This document shows positions 34,924 through 43,075 of a stretch of 64,000 nt of DNA, in pieces. The translations under genes and the position numbers were made by a program. The DNA lies in assembly GCA_034933285.1 (NCBI GenBank), contig JAYFNT010000025.1, positions 73,159 through 137,158 on the forward strand, in the 5' to 3' direction. This DNA is from RPRC01 sp034933285. GTDB lineage: Bacteria; Desulfobacterota; Desulfuromonadia; Geobacterales; Geobacteraceae. Every line of letters starts with the position of its first letter. The stretch's first letter is position 1. A model generated the notes under the pieces. The model was not told the DNA's origin and did no database searches. It was given only the letters and a program-made list of their open reading frames with translations.

Positions 34924-36095
34924 CCTCGGCGCCCTCCGTTCAGGGTTAGGTTGATGTAGCCCCGCTCGGGGCGGCCCGGGTTGTTGTCGCACACGGCGAT
35001 TTCCAGGCCCTCGAGCGGGATGCGGCCCGTGTCGGTCCGGTCCGGGTACTGGTCGCCGAACCGCTTGAAGCGGTTGAGACAGACGTTCTCCACTCCATCC
35101 AGGGACATGAGTGTCTGGAAGACGTCGCTGGCGTAGAGTTCCTGGCCGAAGTTGAGCCGCCCCGGCTCGAAAAAGCCGCCCGGCCCCGTGCCCATCGCCT
35201 GGATGACGGCATTGCGGACCTCGGACTGGAAATAGTTCTCACTCACCCGGACGGATATGAACATTTTGATCCCAACCGGCTCTGCATCCTCAAGCACCAC
35301 CTCCTGGCCGGCCATACGCCAGGCCTCCAGGCAGGGGCGCAGCAGCGTCCGGATGGTGGGAGGGCCGGGTTCCCAGACCGGTTCCCAGAACCGATGCCCC
35401 CGGTGGAACGCCTCGACCCGCTCCCGCAGGTCGTCCGGATAGGGAAGTCCCTCCTGGTCGAGGACATGGTCGTTCCATAGAATCGTGGCCACCCGGATCG
35501 TGGGCCAGGATCCGGTCCAGGCGCTCCATGCGCAAGCCCTGAGCACGAGGGGGTGGTCGGCGAGACGGTCGGCGTAGTCCTCAACCGTGACCATCCGCCG
35601 TTGGGTGTGAATGGCCCGGGGCCCCGCGCGCCGGGCAGGTTCCATGAGGTGCGGGTTCCGTCGCCAGAGCTCTTCCAGTTTCCTCTGCCGGGTCTTGCCG
35701 TCCGGATCGCCGGGCGGGTCATCCTCCAGCCCGGCAGCGGTAGCGGCATCGTAACCGATGAGGGCGAGGAGCCGACGCACCGATTCGGGACGCCGGGCAG
35801 TCTCCAGGTACCCCTCCATGGCAACGCGGTCGGCCATGTCCGAAAGCTGGTCGAGAACCGCGGCAAGCTCCTCCACCAGGACCACCTCCAGGTCTCCGGC
35901 GGTCCAGCGGGTCCGTTCCGGGTAGCGGGCGGCCAACTCTTCCAGCATGAGGCGGCGAAAGCTGTCGAAGTCCCGCGCCAGCCAGTCGAAGTCGTCCCCC
36001 GGCAGTGGCAGGGGTGAAGGAAGCTCCACCTTGCGTTCGGCGCAATCGGGGCAACGCCCCAGGAAAGTCAGTGTGCTCTGCGGATTGTCTGCCAT
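34920..36095 (-). CDS. Baseplate J-like wedge protein
   Basis: About 391 residues. N-terminal zinc-like pair (GRCPDCAERK), then DDFDWLARDFDSFRRLMLEELAARYPERTRW, VVLVEELAAVLDQLSDMADRVAMEGYLETARRPESVRRLLALIGYD, RRMVTVEDYADRLADHPLVLRA and a C-terminal segment with VRNAVIQAMGTGPGGFFEPGRLNFGQEL. This matches baseplate J family proteins paired in eCIS operons with the larger one downstream. ATG at 36095, 4 nt after the gp25 stop. Translational coupling is likely through the whole baseplate block. Confidence 0.82.
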   Translation of the reverse strand: MADNPQSTLTFLGRCPDCAERKVELPSPLPLPGDDFDWLARDFDSFRRLMLEELAARYPERTRWTAGDLEVVLVEELAAVLDQLSDMADRVAMEGYLETARRPESVRRLLALIGYDAATAAGLEDDPPGDPDGKTRQRKLEELWRRNPHLMEPARRAGPRAIHTQRRMVTVEDYADRLADHPLVLRACAWSAWTGSWPTIRVATILWNDHVLDQEGLPYPDDLRERVEAFHRGHRFWEPVWEPGPPTIRTLLRPCLEAWRMAGQEVVLEDAEPVGIKMFISVRVSENYFQSEVRNAVIQAMGTGPGGFFEPGRLNFGQELYASDVFQTLMSLDGVENVCLNRFKRFGDQYPDRTDTGRIPLEGLEIAVCDNNPGRPERGYINLTLNGGRRG

Positions 36096-36099
36096 GGCC

Positions 36100-36474
36100 T
36101 CACACCAGGAATTCGTACCGTTCCGCGTGGCCGATTGCGGCCAGTGCATAGGAAACGGTTATAAGGAGTTTTTCCCCTTCCCCCTTCACATCCACCTCCA
36201 GGCTTTTGGGGTCCACCTCCCCCCGGAGAGCCTCCACCAGGGACGAAGAGATCCTCTTGCGGGTAAGCTCCCAGAGAACCGACGAGTTGGGCTCGAAGAC
36301 CAACTGCTTCAGCCCGGCACCGAAATCGGGGCGGAAGACCCGCTCTCCGGGGTTGGTAAACAGAACCTGCTCTATCTGCTGCCGCACGTGGGCACGGCGG
36401 TCGGCGGTCGCGGCCCCGTGCTCGCCGATACGCAGCGGAAATGACAGGTAGGGGGGATCGGTCAGACGGTTCAT
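36100..36474 (-). CDS. gpW/gp25-family baseplate protein
   Basis: A 124-residue T4 gp25/P2 gpW homologue, a wedge component that nucleates sheath attachment. It shows SFPLRIGE, VRQQIEQVLFTNPGERVFRPDFGAGL and LVFEPNSSVLWELTRKRISSSLVEAL, with EVDVKGEGEKLLITVSYAL at the end. Length and motif order fit the family well. Located between the spike gene and the two baseplate-J genes, as in most CIS loci. Confidence 0.9.
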   Translation of the reverse strand: MNRLTDPPYLSFPLRIGEHGAATADRRAHVRQQIEQVLFTNPGERVFRPDFGAGLKQLVFEPNSSVLWELTRKRISSSLVEALRGEVDPKSLEVDVKGEGEKLLITVSYALAAIGHAERYEFLV

Positions 36475-36485
36475 GGTGGTTCCTC

Positions 36486-37298
36486 CTAACTCGTCAAAAC
36501 CTTCATGGACAACGTGCTCATCTCCCCTTGCGGGATGGGCGGCCCGGTGGGGCCCATGGCGCTGGGGTGGACGTGGGTGGCGAAGAGGGTGAGGAAGCTC
36601 TGCCCCTTGATGATCGGCTCGCCCCCCTGCCCAGCCAGCATCACCATCTGCCCCTCCACAACAACCTGTTGCCCCTTTACGGTGATACCGGAAGCTGCCA
36701 TCTCCACCTTGTTGCCGTTGGCATCCTCTATGGTGACACCGCTGGAAGCCATGGTCAGGGTATTGCCGTTGGCATCCTCCACCACCACCTGCCCGGCATC
36801 GGCGTCCAGCGTCAATGTATTTCCCTTGGCGTCGGTCATGACCACCGTACCCTTCTCGTCCACAGTCATCTCGGACCCGGCCGGATGGGCGAGGCGGAAT
36901 TTCTCCTTCCCCGATTCGTCGTCGAACTGCAGGGTATGGCCCGAGGGCGTTTTGAGAACGCGGGTCGTGGGAGGGGATTTGGCCGCCTCGGTCGGCGGGT
37001 CGCCGGACGCCTGCCAGAAAGTCCCGGTCCAGATGGGCTGGTCCGGATTCCCCGCTTCGAACTCCACCCAGACCTGGGCGCCTACCTCGGGGACCGCGAA
37101 CAGCCCCTGGTCGGCAAGTCCTCCGAAGGGGAGGCTCGGGAGCGCCCAGCCGCTCTGGGCCTGGCCCAGGACCGACGGGACCGTGAGACGCAGCCGCCCA
37201 AGCTTGTCGGGATCATTGTTGTCGGTAATGAATCCCCGGTACTTGCCGTAGTAGCGGTCCTTGTACTGCTTTGCCAGTTGCAGGAGCAGCTCTTCCAT
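36486..37298 (-). CDS. Spike protein (gpV/gp5-VgrG OB-fold and beta-helix)
   Basis: A 270-residue central spike. OB-fold at the N-terminus: YYGKYRGFITDNNDPDKLGRL, VPSVLGQAQSGWALPSLPFGG, VWVEFEAGNPDQPIWTGTFW. Then repeats of the gp5 beta-helix kind (DAKGNTLTLDADAGQVVVED, ANGNTLTMASSGVTIED, ANGNKVEMAASGITVKG), ending HVHPSAMGPTGPP. It lies with the gpD hub gene upstream (adjacent, no gap). No PAAR tip gene is obvious; the tip may be this protein's own C-terminus. Confidence 0.88.
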   Translation of the reverse strand: MEELLLQLAKQYKDRYYGKYRGFITDNNDPDKLGRLRLTVPSVLGQAQSGWALPSLPFGGLADQGLFAVPEVGAQVWVEFEAGNPDQPIWTGTFWQASGDPPTEAAKSPPTTRVLKTPSGHTLQFDDESGKEKFRLAHPAGSEMTVDEKGTVVMTDAKGNTLTLDADAGQVVVEDANGNTLTMASSGVTIEDANGNKVEMAASGITVKGQQVVVEGQMVMLAGQGGEPIIKGQSFLTLFATHVHPSAMGPTGPPIPQGEMSTLSMKVLTS

Positions 37299-38444
37299 CT
37301 ATCCCCCCAGTACCCCGGCCAGCACCCCGCCTGCGCCGCTTCCCAGGTTGTCGCCGTAGGCATTGCGCAGCAGCGTGAAACTCTGCCGATAACCCTCGCT
37401 GCTGAAACAGTGGCTGACCGTATCCACGAACCATATGCCGCCGTACCGTTCCCCCACGCCGTCCACCCCCACCGGCTCACCGGCTCTCAGGACATGGCCG
37501 TAGAGCGAGCCGTCCAGTTCCCCTTCCCCCCTGACCTTGAGGGACAGATCGTTAGCCCTGCGCGCGGCGCGGGCCCGCCACTCGTCTTCGCCCATGCCAC
37601 CCTGGCGGCTCATGCGCCATGCAAAATCGGGGAGCCCGTTGCCGGCATTGCCTGCCGCCTCGTTGCCAAGCAGCGGCAGTTCCGGTTCGACCGTTTCCGA
37701 GACTGCGCCGCTCCCCTCGGTCTCCGCCCGATCGAAAGCGACCCGGTCGGCCTGGTGGCCGTCGTCGCGAACCGAGAAGCGATAGGCGTTGGTGCTCTCC
37801 CCCCCGAGGACCATGATCGTTGCCTGGGGCTCCGCATCGAGCCGCATGGGGCCGAAGTAGACCATCCCATTGCGGAAGATAAGGTCGTAGCCGTTGGCAT
37901 CGGCCCGCCGGTGGAGGAAGTCGATGTCGGTCCCGTCCTGGTTGATGACCAGGCCGGTGAGCCCGGCACCGTTTTCCTGGTCCGGCGCCAGTCCGTACTT
38001 GCCCAGGATGGTGGAAACTATCACCTGGTCGGTGGTGGGGGCATCACCTCCCCAGACCTCCCTTACGTGCTCCCGGTCCAGCGCCAGGGAATCGTCGCGG
38101 CACTCCACCGTCACCCGGGCATTGCCGGGATCCTCCGGATAGTCGGCCCGGATCTCCCGGATGTATCCACGCATGACCTCCTCGGTTGAGCTGCCGAATG
38201 CCGCCTCGATGACGATGGGCTCCCACGGGGCAAGCCGCCCGTCGTCCTGGACGAGCCACCTCCCCTGCCCGTCGCGGCGGCTCTCGAAGGTGAGGGTCGC
38301 CACCGCCGGCTCGGCCCGTCCGGCATCCACCGTCACCTCCATGAGAAAGGGATAGAGGTCGGCTATCTCCTCCCCGGAGCTACCGGTGCGGATGATGCAT
38401 TCGGCCGGCTCGCGGCGCTTTGCGGTCAGAAAGTCCAGGATCAT
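37299..38444 (-). CDS. Hub protein, phage late control gpD/gp27-like
   Basis: A 381-residue hub. It has the gpD-type pattern: VTVDAGRAEPAVATLTFESRRD, a GYIREIRADYPEDPGNARVTVECRD segment, VSTILGKYGL, DIDFLHRRADANGYDLIFRNGMVYFGP and a C-terminal region with GSLYGHVLRAGEPVGVDGVGERYGGIWFV and a Gly-rich tail. It forms the trimeric ring holding the spike. Its stop abuts the spike start directly, so the two are surely co-translated. Confidence 0.82.
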   Translation of the reverse strand: MILDFLTAKRREPAECIIRTGSSGEEIADLYPFLMEVTVDAGRAEPAVATLTFESRRDGQGRWLVQDDGRLAPWEPIVIEAAFGSSTEEVMRGYIREIRADYPEDPGNARVTVECRDDSLALDREHVREVWGGDAPTTDQVIVSTILGKYGLAPDQENGAGLTGLVINQDGTDIDFLHRRADANGYDLIFRNGMVYFGPMRLDAEPQATIMVLGGESTNAYRFSVRDDGHQADRVAFDRAETEGSGAVSETVEPELPLLGNEAAGNAGNGLPDFAWRMSRQGGMGEDEWRARAARRANDLSLKVRGEGELDGSLYGHVLRAGEPVGVDGVGERYGGIWFVDTVSHCFSSEGYRQSFTLLRNAYGDNLGSGAGGVLAGVLGG

Positions 38445-38454
38445 GGGCTGTCCT

Positions 38455-38745
38455 TCATTCCTTCGCCTTCGGTATCAGGATCACCCTTCCTTCCATCTCC
38501 TCCAGGACCATGTCCCCGGCATAGAGGAAGTCGGGATTGGCGTCGACGATCCGCCACCAGAGGCGGTCGTCGTTGTAGTAGTGGCGCGCCAGCAGGTCGA
38601 GCCGGTCGCCGGCCTTCACCACGTGCTCCACGACGCCGGTGGCAGGACCTATGGATCGGGGGCGGACTCCCGCGAAGACCACAGCGCTGTCTGAGTCCGG
38701 TGTGAATTTCGCGCATTTCTCGTAGCGGCTGCCCTTCTGGAACAT
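38455..38745 (-). CDS. LysM-domain tail protein (gpX/Afp7-like)
   Basis: A 96-residue protein with a LysM domain over its C-terminal half: EHVVKAGDRLDLLARHYYNDDRLWWRIVDANPDFL, then GRVILIPK. The N-terminus (GSRYEKCAKFTPDSD..VFAGVRPRSIGPATG) is typical of short tail LysM proteins. In Afp/PVC clusters LysM belongs to one larger protein; here it is separate from the CIS-tube protein just upstream. It probably joins inner tube and hub inside the particle, not peptidoglycan. Confidence 0.82.
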   Translation of the reverse strand: MFQKGSRYEKCAKFTPDSDSAVVFAGVRPRSIGPATGVVEHVVKAGDRLDLLARHYYNDDRLWWRIVDANPDFLYAGDMVLEEMEGRVILIPKAKE

Positions 38746-38746
38746 G

Positions 38747-39385
38747 TCAGAAAATTCCTCCTGTCAGGGTGCTCCCGGTATTGAGGGCTGCGCCAACCAC
38801 CTGCCGCACCTTTTCCACCTGGTAGAAGGGATTGTTCCCCTCTATGACCTGCATGGTGAGGCTTGCCCTGGCCCTGTAGGGAACCAGCGAGGGCAGGTGG
38901 GCTTCTTCGGTTACCCTGATGCTGGTCATGAAGACCGGGAGGATGTGGGTGCCCCAGACCAGAAGCAGCACCGATGCGGACTCGCTGCGCTGGAACGCCC
39001 GCTGGCCGCCCAGCCCGAGGCTGGCCAGGGACTGGAGCCCGCCGGGCCCCTGCGCCTTGGGCTCCACCATGGAGCGCAGGGTATCGAGTTCCGGTTCGAT
39101 GCCGAACCGGGTTGCAATGGGATCGCCGTCGTTCATCCGGTCAGTGGCATCCAGCAGGATCTCGATGGTAAAGCTCTCGGGCTGTACCGTGATCCCCTGT
39201 GCGACGCGCGCCGTCTCGGTAGGGAGGGCGAAATCGTAACCTCCCCTGGTGCCGGGAGCGCTGCCGGTCCGCAGGGTAATTGTCCTGGTGCGGGTGAGCG
39301 ACTGGGGATTGAAGTCGAAGACCAGCACCAGCGGCGGAATAGACAGGGCATATTCGATGAGCATCCCTTTTGTGGTGTTGAGCAT
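38747..39385 (-). CDS. CIS tube-initiator protein
   Basis: A 212-residue protein: MLNTTKGMLIEYALSIPPLVLVFDFNPQSLTRTRT, VQPESFTIEILLDATDRMND, ..LVWGTHILPVFMTSIRVTEEAHLP and RARASLTMQVIE. This matches the CIS tube protein domain (T4 gp53/gp54-like adaptors) that sits between baseplate hub and tube. It ends 1 nt before the LysM gene. Role by family and position; no biochemical evidence. Confidence 0.75.
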   Translation of the reverse strand: MLNTTKGMLIEYALSIPPLVLVFDFNPQSLTRTRTITLRTGSAPGTRGGYDFALPTETARVAQGITVQPESFTIEILLDATDRMNDGDPIATRFGIEPELDTLRSMVEPKAQGPGGLQSLASLGLGGQRAFQRSESASVLLLVWGTHILPVFMTSIRVTEEAHLPSLVPYRARASLTMQVIEGNNPFYQVEKVRQVVGAALNTGSTLTGGIF

Positions 39386-39388
39386 CTC

Positions 39389-39622
39389 TCACCTCGTTTC
39401 GTTCCGGATCGCGGAATGGACCGCAGCGGCAACGGCCTGCGCCACTTCCCGGTCACCGGCCTGCGGGTGCACCTCCACCGGCGGTATGTTGAGCCTCTCA
39501 AGGTGCAGGTCAAATGAAACATGTAACGTGCCCAGTTCCTCAGCCACCAGGCGGGCGATGTCACCAGCCCTCTCCTTCAAGGCAACCGGAAGTTGAAGCC
39601 GCAGCCGGTCGATGGTCAGCAT
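39389..39622 (-). CDS. Small CIS-associated protein
   Basis: A 77-residue protein (MLTIDRLRLQLPVALKERAG.., LNIPPVEVHPQAGDREVAQAVAAAVHSAI). Acidic and basic residues alternate with a helical C-terminus. I do not recognise a family, but small proteins of this size recur at this place, between the AAA ATPase and the CIS-tube gene, in eCIS operons. The ATG overlaps the AAA stop by 7 nt and the stop is 3 nt before the next gene, so it is a genuine operon member. Confidence 0.6.
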   Translation of the reverse strand: MLTIDRLRLQLPVALKERAGDIARLVAEELGTLHVSFDLHLERLNIPPVEVHPQAGDREVAQAVAAAVHSAIRNETR

Positions 39623-40959
39623 GGCTCCCCCCTTGGCAGAAAGGGGGCCAATGGTCCCAGGTCGGTGAGTGTGAGTTCCCGGCCGTCCTTTCCCAGTTCG
39701 CGCCAGACCGCCAGTGCAATATGCCCCAGGTCGAGGGGCCTGCCGTCGCCGGCAGCCAGGTAGGCGGCGTGGAGAGCGGCATTGCGGATGCTCCCGCCGG
39801 TAAGGTTCACGCTGGCCCCGAGGAACGTGGGGTCCACATTGGGCTCGCGCGGAGCCCGGGGAGGCAGCAGCCGCTGCCAGAGCCGCGTCCGGGCAGCGGC
39901 ATCGGGGCGGGGAAAGTCCACCACCACCTGGAAACGGCGGGCAAAAGCCGGGTCCAGCTGCTTGCGCAGGTTGGTAGTGAGGATTACCGGGCCCTGGTGG
40001 GACTCGATGCGGGCCAGGAGGTGGCTCACCTCCATGTTGGCGTAGCGGTCACGGGCTTCCTTCACCTCGCCGCGCTTGCTGAACAGGCTGTCGGCCTCGT
40101 CGAACTGCAGTATCATGGATCGGCCGTGTGCCCCGTCGAACAGGCGGTTAAGGTTTTTCTCCGTCTCGCCGATGTACTTGCTCACCAGGCGCCCCAGGTC
40201 GACCCGGTAGAGGGGCCACCCCAGCCCGGCTGCCAGTACCGCGGCGGCAAAAGTCTTGCCGGTTCCGGACGGGCCGGAAAAGAGGCCGACCGGGCCGCCG
40301 CAGTCCATTCCCCCCCAGGCAGTGACAACAGTCGTCTTGTGGGTGATCCAGAGGAGGAACTCCCGCAGCATGGCGATCCGGTCCGGAGGGAGCACCAGGT
40401 CCTCCCAGCCAGGCATGGTCCTTACCCGGATCGCGCCCGGCAGATCACCCATGACTTCCGGGCGTCCCAGCAGACGCGCAGTCACCCCCGGAGCCGGACG
40501 AACCGGCTGGAACGGGTCGGCTCCACCCTCAACCTGGATGAGCCCGCTGTCCCTCAGCGTTGAGGACTCGCTGAGGACCCCGTAGAGGAGCGGCGTTTCC
40601 TCCGGCGCCATGGCCAGGAGTTCCTGCAAGAGCGCCGGTGTCGGGTACGGGGAAGGAGCGCCGGACTGCAGTGACTGGAAGAGCCAGCCGAGGCGCGGTT
40701 CGGCTTCCGGCGCAACCACGCAGGCCAGGACATCCAGTTCCATGGGCGAGAGCCCAGCCGGAGCCACCAGACTCCAGCCTCCCTCCCGGCAACGGGAAAC
40801 CTCCACCTCGCGCTGCAGCAGACTAAGCCTCTTGAGCTCTGCTTCGGATGCCTGCCGCCCCTGGCGGGACCCTGCCACGATATCGGCAAGGAGACCGATC
40901 CGCTCCCATTCGCCGGCAAAGCAATCCTGCTCCCTGGTCCGGACCACGGCTTCCATCAT
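39616..40959 (-). CDS. AAA+ ATPase of the contractile injection system (Afp15-like)
   Basis: A 447-residue AAA+ protein. Walker A GPSGTGKTFAAAVLA, pore-like region LVSKYIGETEKNLNRLFDGA, Walker B MILQFDEADSLFSKRG, sensor 1 PVILTTNLRKQLDPAFARRF with the arginine finger, and sensor 2 GGSIRNAALHAAYLA. The N-terminal half (REVEVSRCREGGWSLVAP.., DVLACVVAPEAEPRLGWL) fits the ATPase found in Afp/PVC loci, needed for assembly or loading rather than sheath recycling by ClpV. Starts with ATGATG overlapping the DUF4255 stop. Confidence 0.88.
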   Translation of the reverse strand: MMEAVVRTREQDCFAGEWERIGLLADIVAGSRQGRQASEAELKRLSLLQREVEVSRCREGGWSLVAPAGLSPMELDVLACVVAPEAEPRLGWLFQSLQSGAPSPYPTPALLQELLAMAPEETPLLYGVLSESSTLRDSGLIQVEGGADPFQPVRPAPGVTARLLGRPEVMGDLPGAIRVRTMPGWEDLVLPPDRIAMLREFLLWITHKTTVVTAWGGMDCGGPVGLFSGPSGTGKTFAAAVLAAGLGWPLYRVDLGRLVSKYIGETEKNLNRLFDGAHGRSMILQFDEADSLFSKRGEVKEARDRYANMEVSHLLARIESHQGPVILTTNLRKQLDPAFARRFQVVVDFPRPDAAARTRLWQRLLPPRAPREPNVDPTFLGASVNLTGGSIRNAALHAAYLAAGDGRPLDLGHIALAVWRELGKDGRELTLTDLGPLAPFLPRGEPC

Positions 40960-41987
40960 GTCTCTCCGTACACGGTGACCAGGAGGGGATTGCTCCGGAC
41001 CCTCACCGTCACCCCATCCGATCCCCGCACCAGGCTCCGCTCGGCATAGAGGACCGCCTGACCTCCATCTGCAACCAGTTCCGCCGGAAGATCCACCTCA
41101 ACGGTCTCCGCATCGCCGACCGCCTCGGGATCAAGCGTCTCGGTAGTGGCCGCTGTTTCCTTCGTTTCCGCCACATCCTGCCACCCGGCCGAACTCGTCC
41201 AGCGCTGCCAGGCCAGGGTCACCGCGGCACCCGGCTCCCCGGCCACCCAGACCTGGGGCACGAAATCCGCCAGATCCTGGCTTCCCCGCCTGAACAGGAG
41301 GCTGGTAGTGCACGCCTCTTCAACCACGAAACAGATGGCCGGCGCCCAGTTGGACTGCATGGTGTTCACTGTCGTCCGGGATACCGTCGGTGCGGCGGCA
41401 TTGCCGGAAAAAGGCTCTGTACGGGCGCTTGGAACGGCGCGCACATCCGTCCCGATCCGCCCGACCAGCAGGCTTTCCGGCTTGCGTTTCCGCGGCATCA
41501 CCGGCGCCAGAGACATTTCATAGGCAACCGACGGACGAAAGCTCACCGCGCCCTGCGTCGACCAGATGTGATTCAACTCATCCGCGCCCAAGGGAAGAAA
41601 AACCACCTGCAGCCTGAATACCTCGTCGTCCACGGAAAGTTGGGAAAGCACCGGCGTCTCACTGAAAATTCGCATCACTTCGCCCAGCAGTCGCAGGTCG
41701 TTTTCTCCTGCGCTCACCTGTTCCTCGTCAATGCCGAAACCGGTGACCAGACAGTGGAGCCTCACCCACCAGGGATCGCCAGTGGTGTCGCCGGTAAAAA
41801 ACCCCGCGGGCATGATCTGGTAGAAGAAGAAGTTCACCCGGTGGGTCGCTTCTGCCGTGGCGGGCGCTGCATTGGCGGGAGACCCGATCATGATCTGGAT
41901 CGAGTTGGCGCTGGCATCGAGCCCCACGCTGACAAACTCGGCGATTGCCCGGCAGACCTGGGAAAGTGACGAACGCGGAAGGGCCAT
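40956..41987 (-). CDS. Pvc16/DUF4255 tail-terminator-like protein
   Basis: A 343-residue protein. The N-terminal about 190 residues match DUF4255 (Pvc16): LSQVCRAIAEFVSVGLDA, THRVNFFFYQIMPAGFF, PWWVRLHCLVTGFGIDEEQVSAGENDLRLLGEVMRIFSETP, FRLQVVFLPLGADELNHIWST and RPSVAYEMSLAPVMP. Pvc16 caps the distal end of tube and sheath. The C-terminal part is an Ig-like beta region (VWVAGEPGAAVTLAWQRWT.., VEVDLPAELVADGGQAVLYAERSL). ATG at 41987, 1 nt after the next stop. Its presence supports a free particle rather than a headed phage. Confidence 0.85.
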   Translation of the reverse strand: MALPRSSLSQVCRAIAEFVSVGLDASANSIQIMIGSPANAAPATAEATHRVNFFFYQIMPAGFFTGDTTGDPWWVRLHCLVTGFGIDEEQVSAGENDLRLLGEVMRIFSETPVLSQLSVDDEVFRLQVVFLPLGADELNHIWSTQGAVSFRPSVAYEMSLAPVMPRKRKPESLLVGRIGTDVRAVPSARTEPFSGNAAAPTVSRTTVNTMQSNWAPAICFVVEEACTTSLLFRRGSQDLADFVPQVWVAGEPGAAVTLAWQRWTSSAGWQDVAETKETAATTETLDPEAVGDAETVEVDLPAELVADGGQAVLYAERSLVRGSDGVTVRVRSNPLLVTVYGET

Positions 41988-41988
41988 T

Positions 41989-43050
41989 TCAGAAATTCCT
42001 CAAATAGTTGCGGCTGGCCGGGTCGGGCCGGGAGCGCTCTCCACGGGAAGACCCGGTCTCTGCCGTCGCAGGAGACACGACCACGACCTCGATAGTACCG
42101 ATCCGGACCTGGGGCTCCGGTGTCCGGGCGGAATGAGCGGGAGCGCTCTTTTCTTCATTGCTCCGCTGCCGGGCTGCCTGACCGATCCTCACCTCCGCCA
42201 CGGAAATGCCGGCAGGTACAGTCACCGTGCGATTTGTCGAGTTTTCGGGAAGAAGGGGTCGACGTGCCTCCTCCACAAACGGCCCGGTCTCCTGCAGAAT
42301 TTCTGGCCGGTCGTTTTCCGACCGCATCGCGCCGGACAGGAAGGCGAGCCCCTGTCGGTGAGGCGGCACCGGTTGTGTAAAAGCCTTGGGGAGAGGCCCG
42401 GAAGCCGTCTCCTCGGCATGCTCTCCGGGAAGTTCTGCTGCCTCCTGTAAGGCAAACTGTTCGGGAGGGGTGGTGGCGCCCGCACGGGACTTTACCCCCG
42501 CTTGCCGTCTCCCCTGCGTTTCCGTAGACACTTTCCCGGCACATGACGCCGCCGCGTATCCGGGCGAAGATTCCAGTATCGATGAACCGTCCTTGACTCC
42601 CGAAACTGCGGGAGCGTCGTTCGAATCACCGTCATGAAATGACTCCGTCTGTTCAGCGCGGAAATCGTCCGTAACCGTTCGGGCGCTTTCGCAACCGGCC
42701 TGTTTATGTGTCACAGGATTGGGAAGGTGCAACCCTTCAAAAGTCGCCTTCGGAAGCCCGGCAGCCGGGATGTGTTCCGAAGGCGAAAGGCCCACCACCT
42801 GTGGGGTAACGAAACCGGACTGCGCGGGACGCTGCCCCACGACAGCCGGCTGACCGTTCCCCTCCTCCCGAATTCGTGTAACCGACGGATCGCCGGACCG
42901 GGCCTCTACCAGCTCGACGGGAACCCCATCCGGGAAAACCGGAACCGCAGACGACAGCTCAACGTCGCTAACGGCAACATTCACCCCCGTCGTACGGGGA
43001 GCATCCGCCCTCCTCCGGCTGTCCCGCACTATGTCGGCCAAATAGCCCAT
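41989..43050 (-). CDS. Disordered CIS-locus protein with conserved-looking ends
   Basis: A 353-residue protein of low complexity. The middle (about 40-305) is rich in Ser, Pro, Glu, Ala and Gly with no predicted fold. Only the N-terminus (MGYLADIVRDSRRRADAPRT) and C-terminus (PEPQVRIGTIEVVVVSPATA) look constrained; the latter recalls a short V.IG.IEV strand often seen in CIS small proteins, though I am unsure of that family. No signal peptide. It is embedded in the operon between the cap and gp51-like genes, so it probably matters to the particle. A length-determining or chaperone role is possible but not shown. Confidence 0.55.
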   Translation of the reverse strand: MGYLADIVRDSRRRADAPRTTGVNVAVSDVELSSAVPVFPDGVPVELVEARSGDPSVTRIREEGNGQPAVVGQRPAQSGFVTPQVVGLSPSEHIPAAGLPKATFEGLHLPNPVTHKQAGCESARTVTDDFRAEQTESFHDGDSNDAPAVSGVKDGSSILESSPGYAAASCAGKVSTETQGRRQAGVKSRAGATTPPEQFALQEAAELPGEHAEETASGPLPKAFTQPVPPHRQGLAFLSGAMRSENDRPEILQETGPFVEEARRPLLPENSTNRTVTVPAGISVAEVRIGQAARQRSNEEKSAPAHSARTPEPQVRIGTIEVVVVSPATAETGSSRGERSRPDPASRNYLRNF

Positions 43051-43075
43051 GACGATCCTTTGCCTGGAGTTCCTG

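Noticed and set aside
36441..38189. Long open frame on the plus strand opposite spike and hub genes
   Set aside because: It is antisense to two well-recognised genes in a GC-rich region, lacks a ribosome site and has no family similarity.
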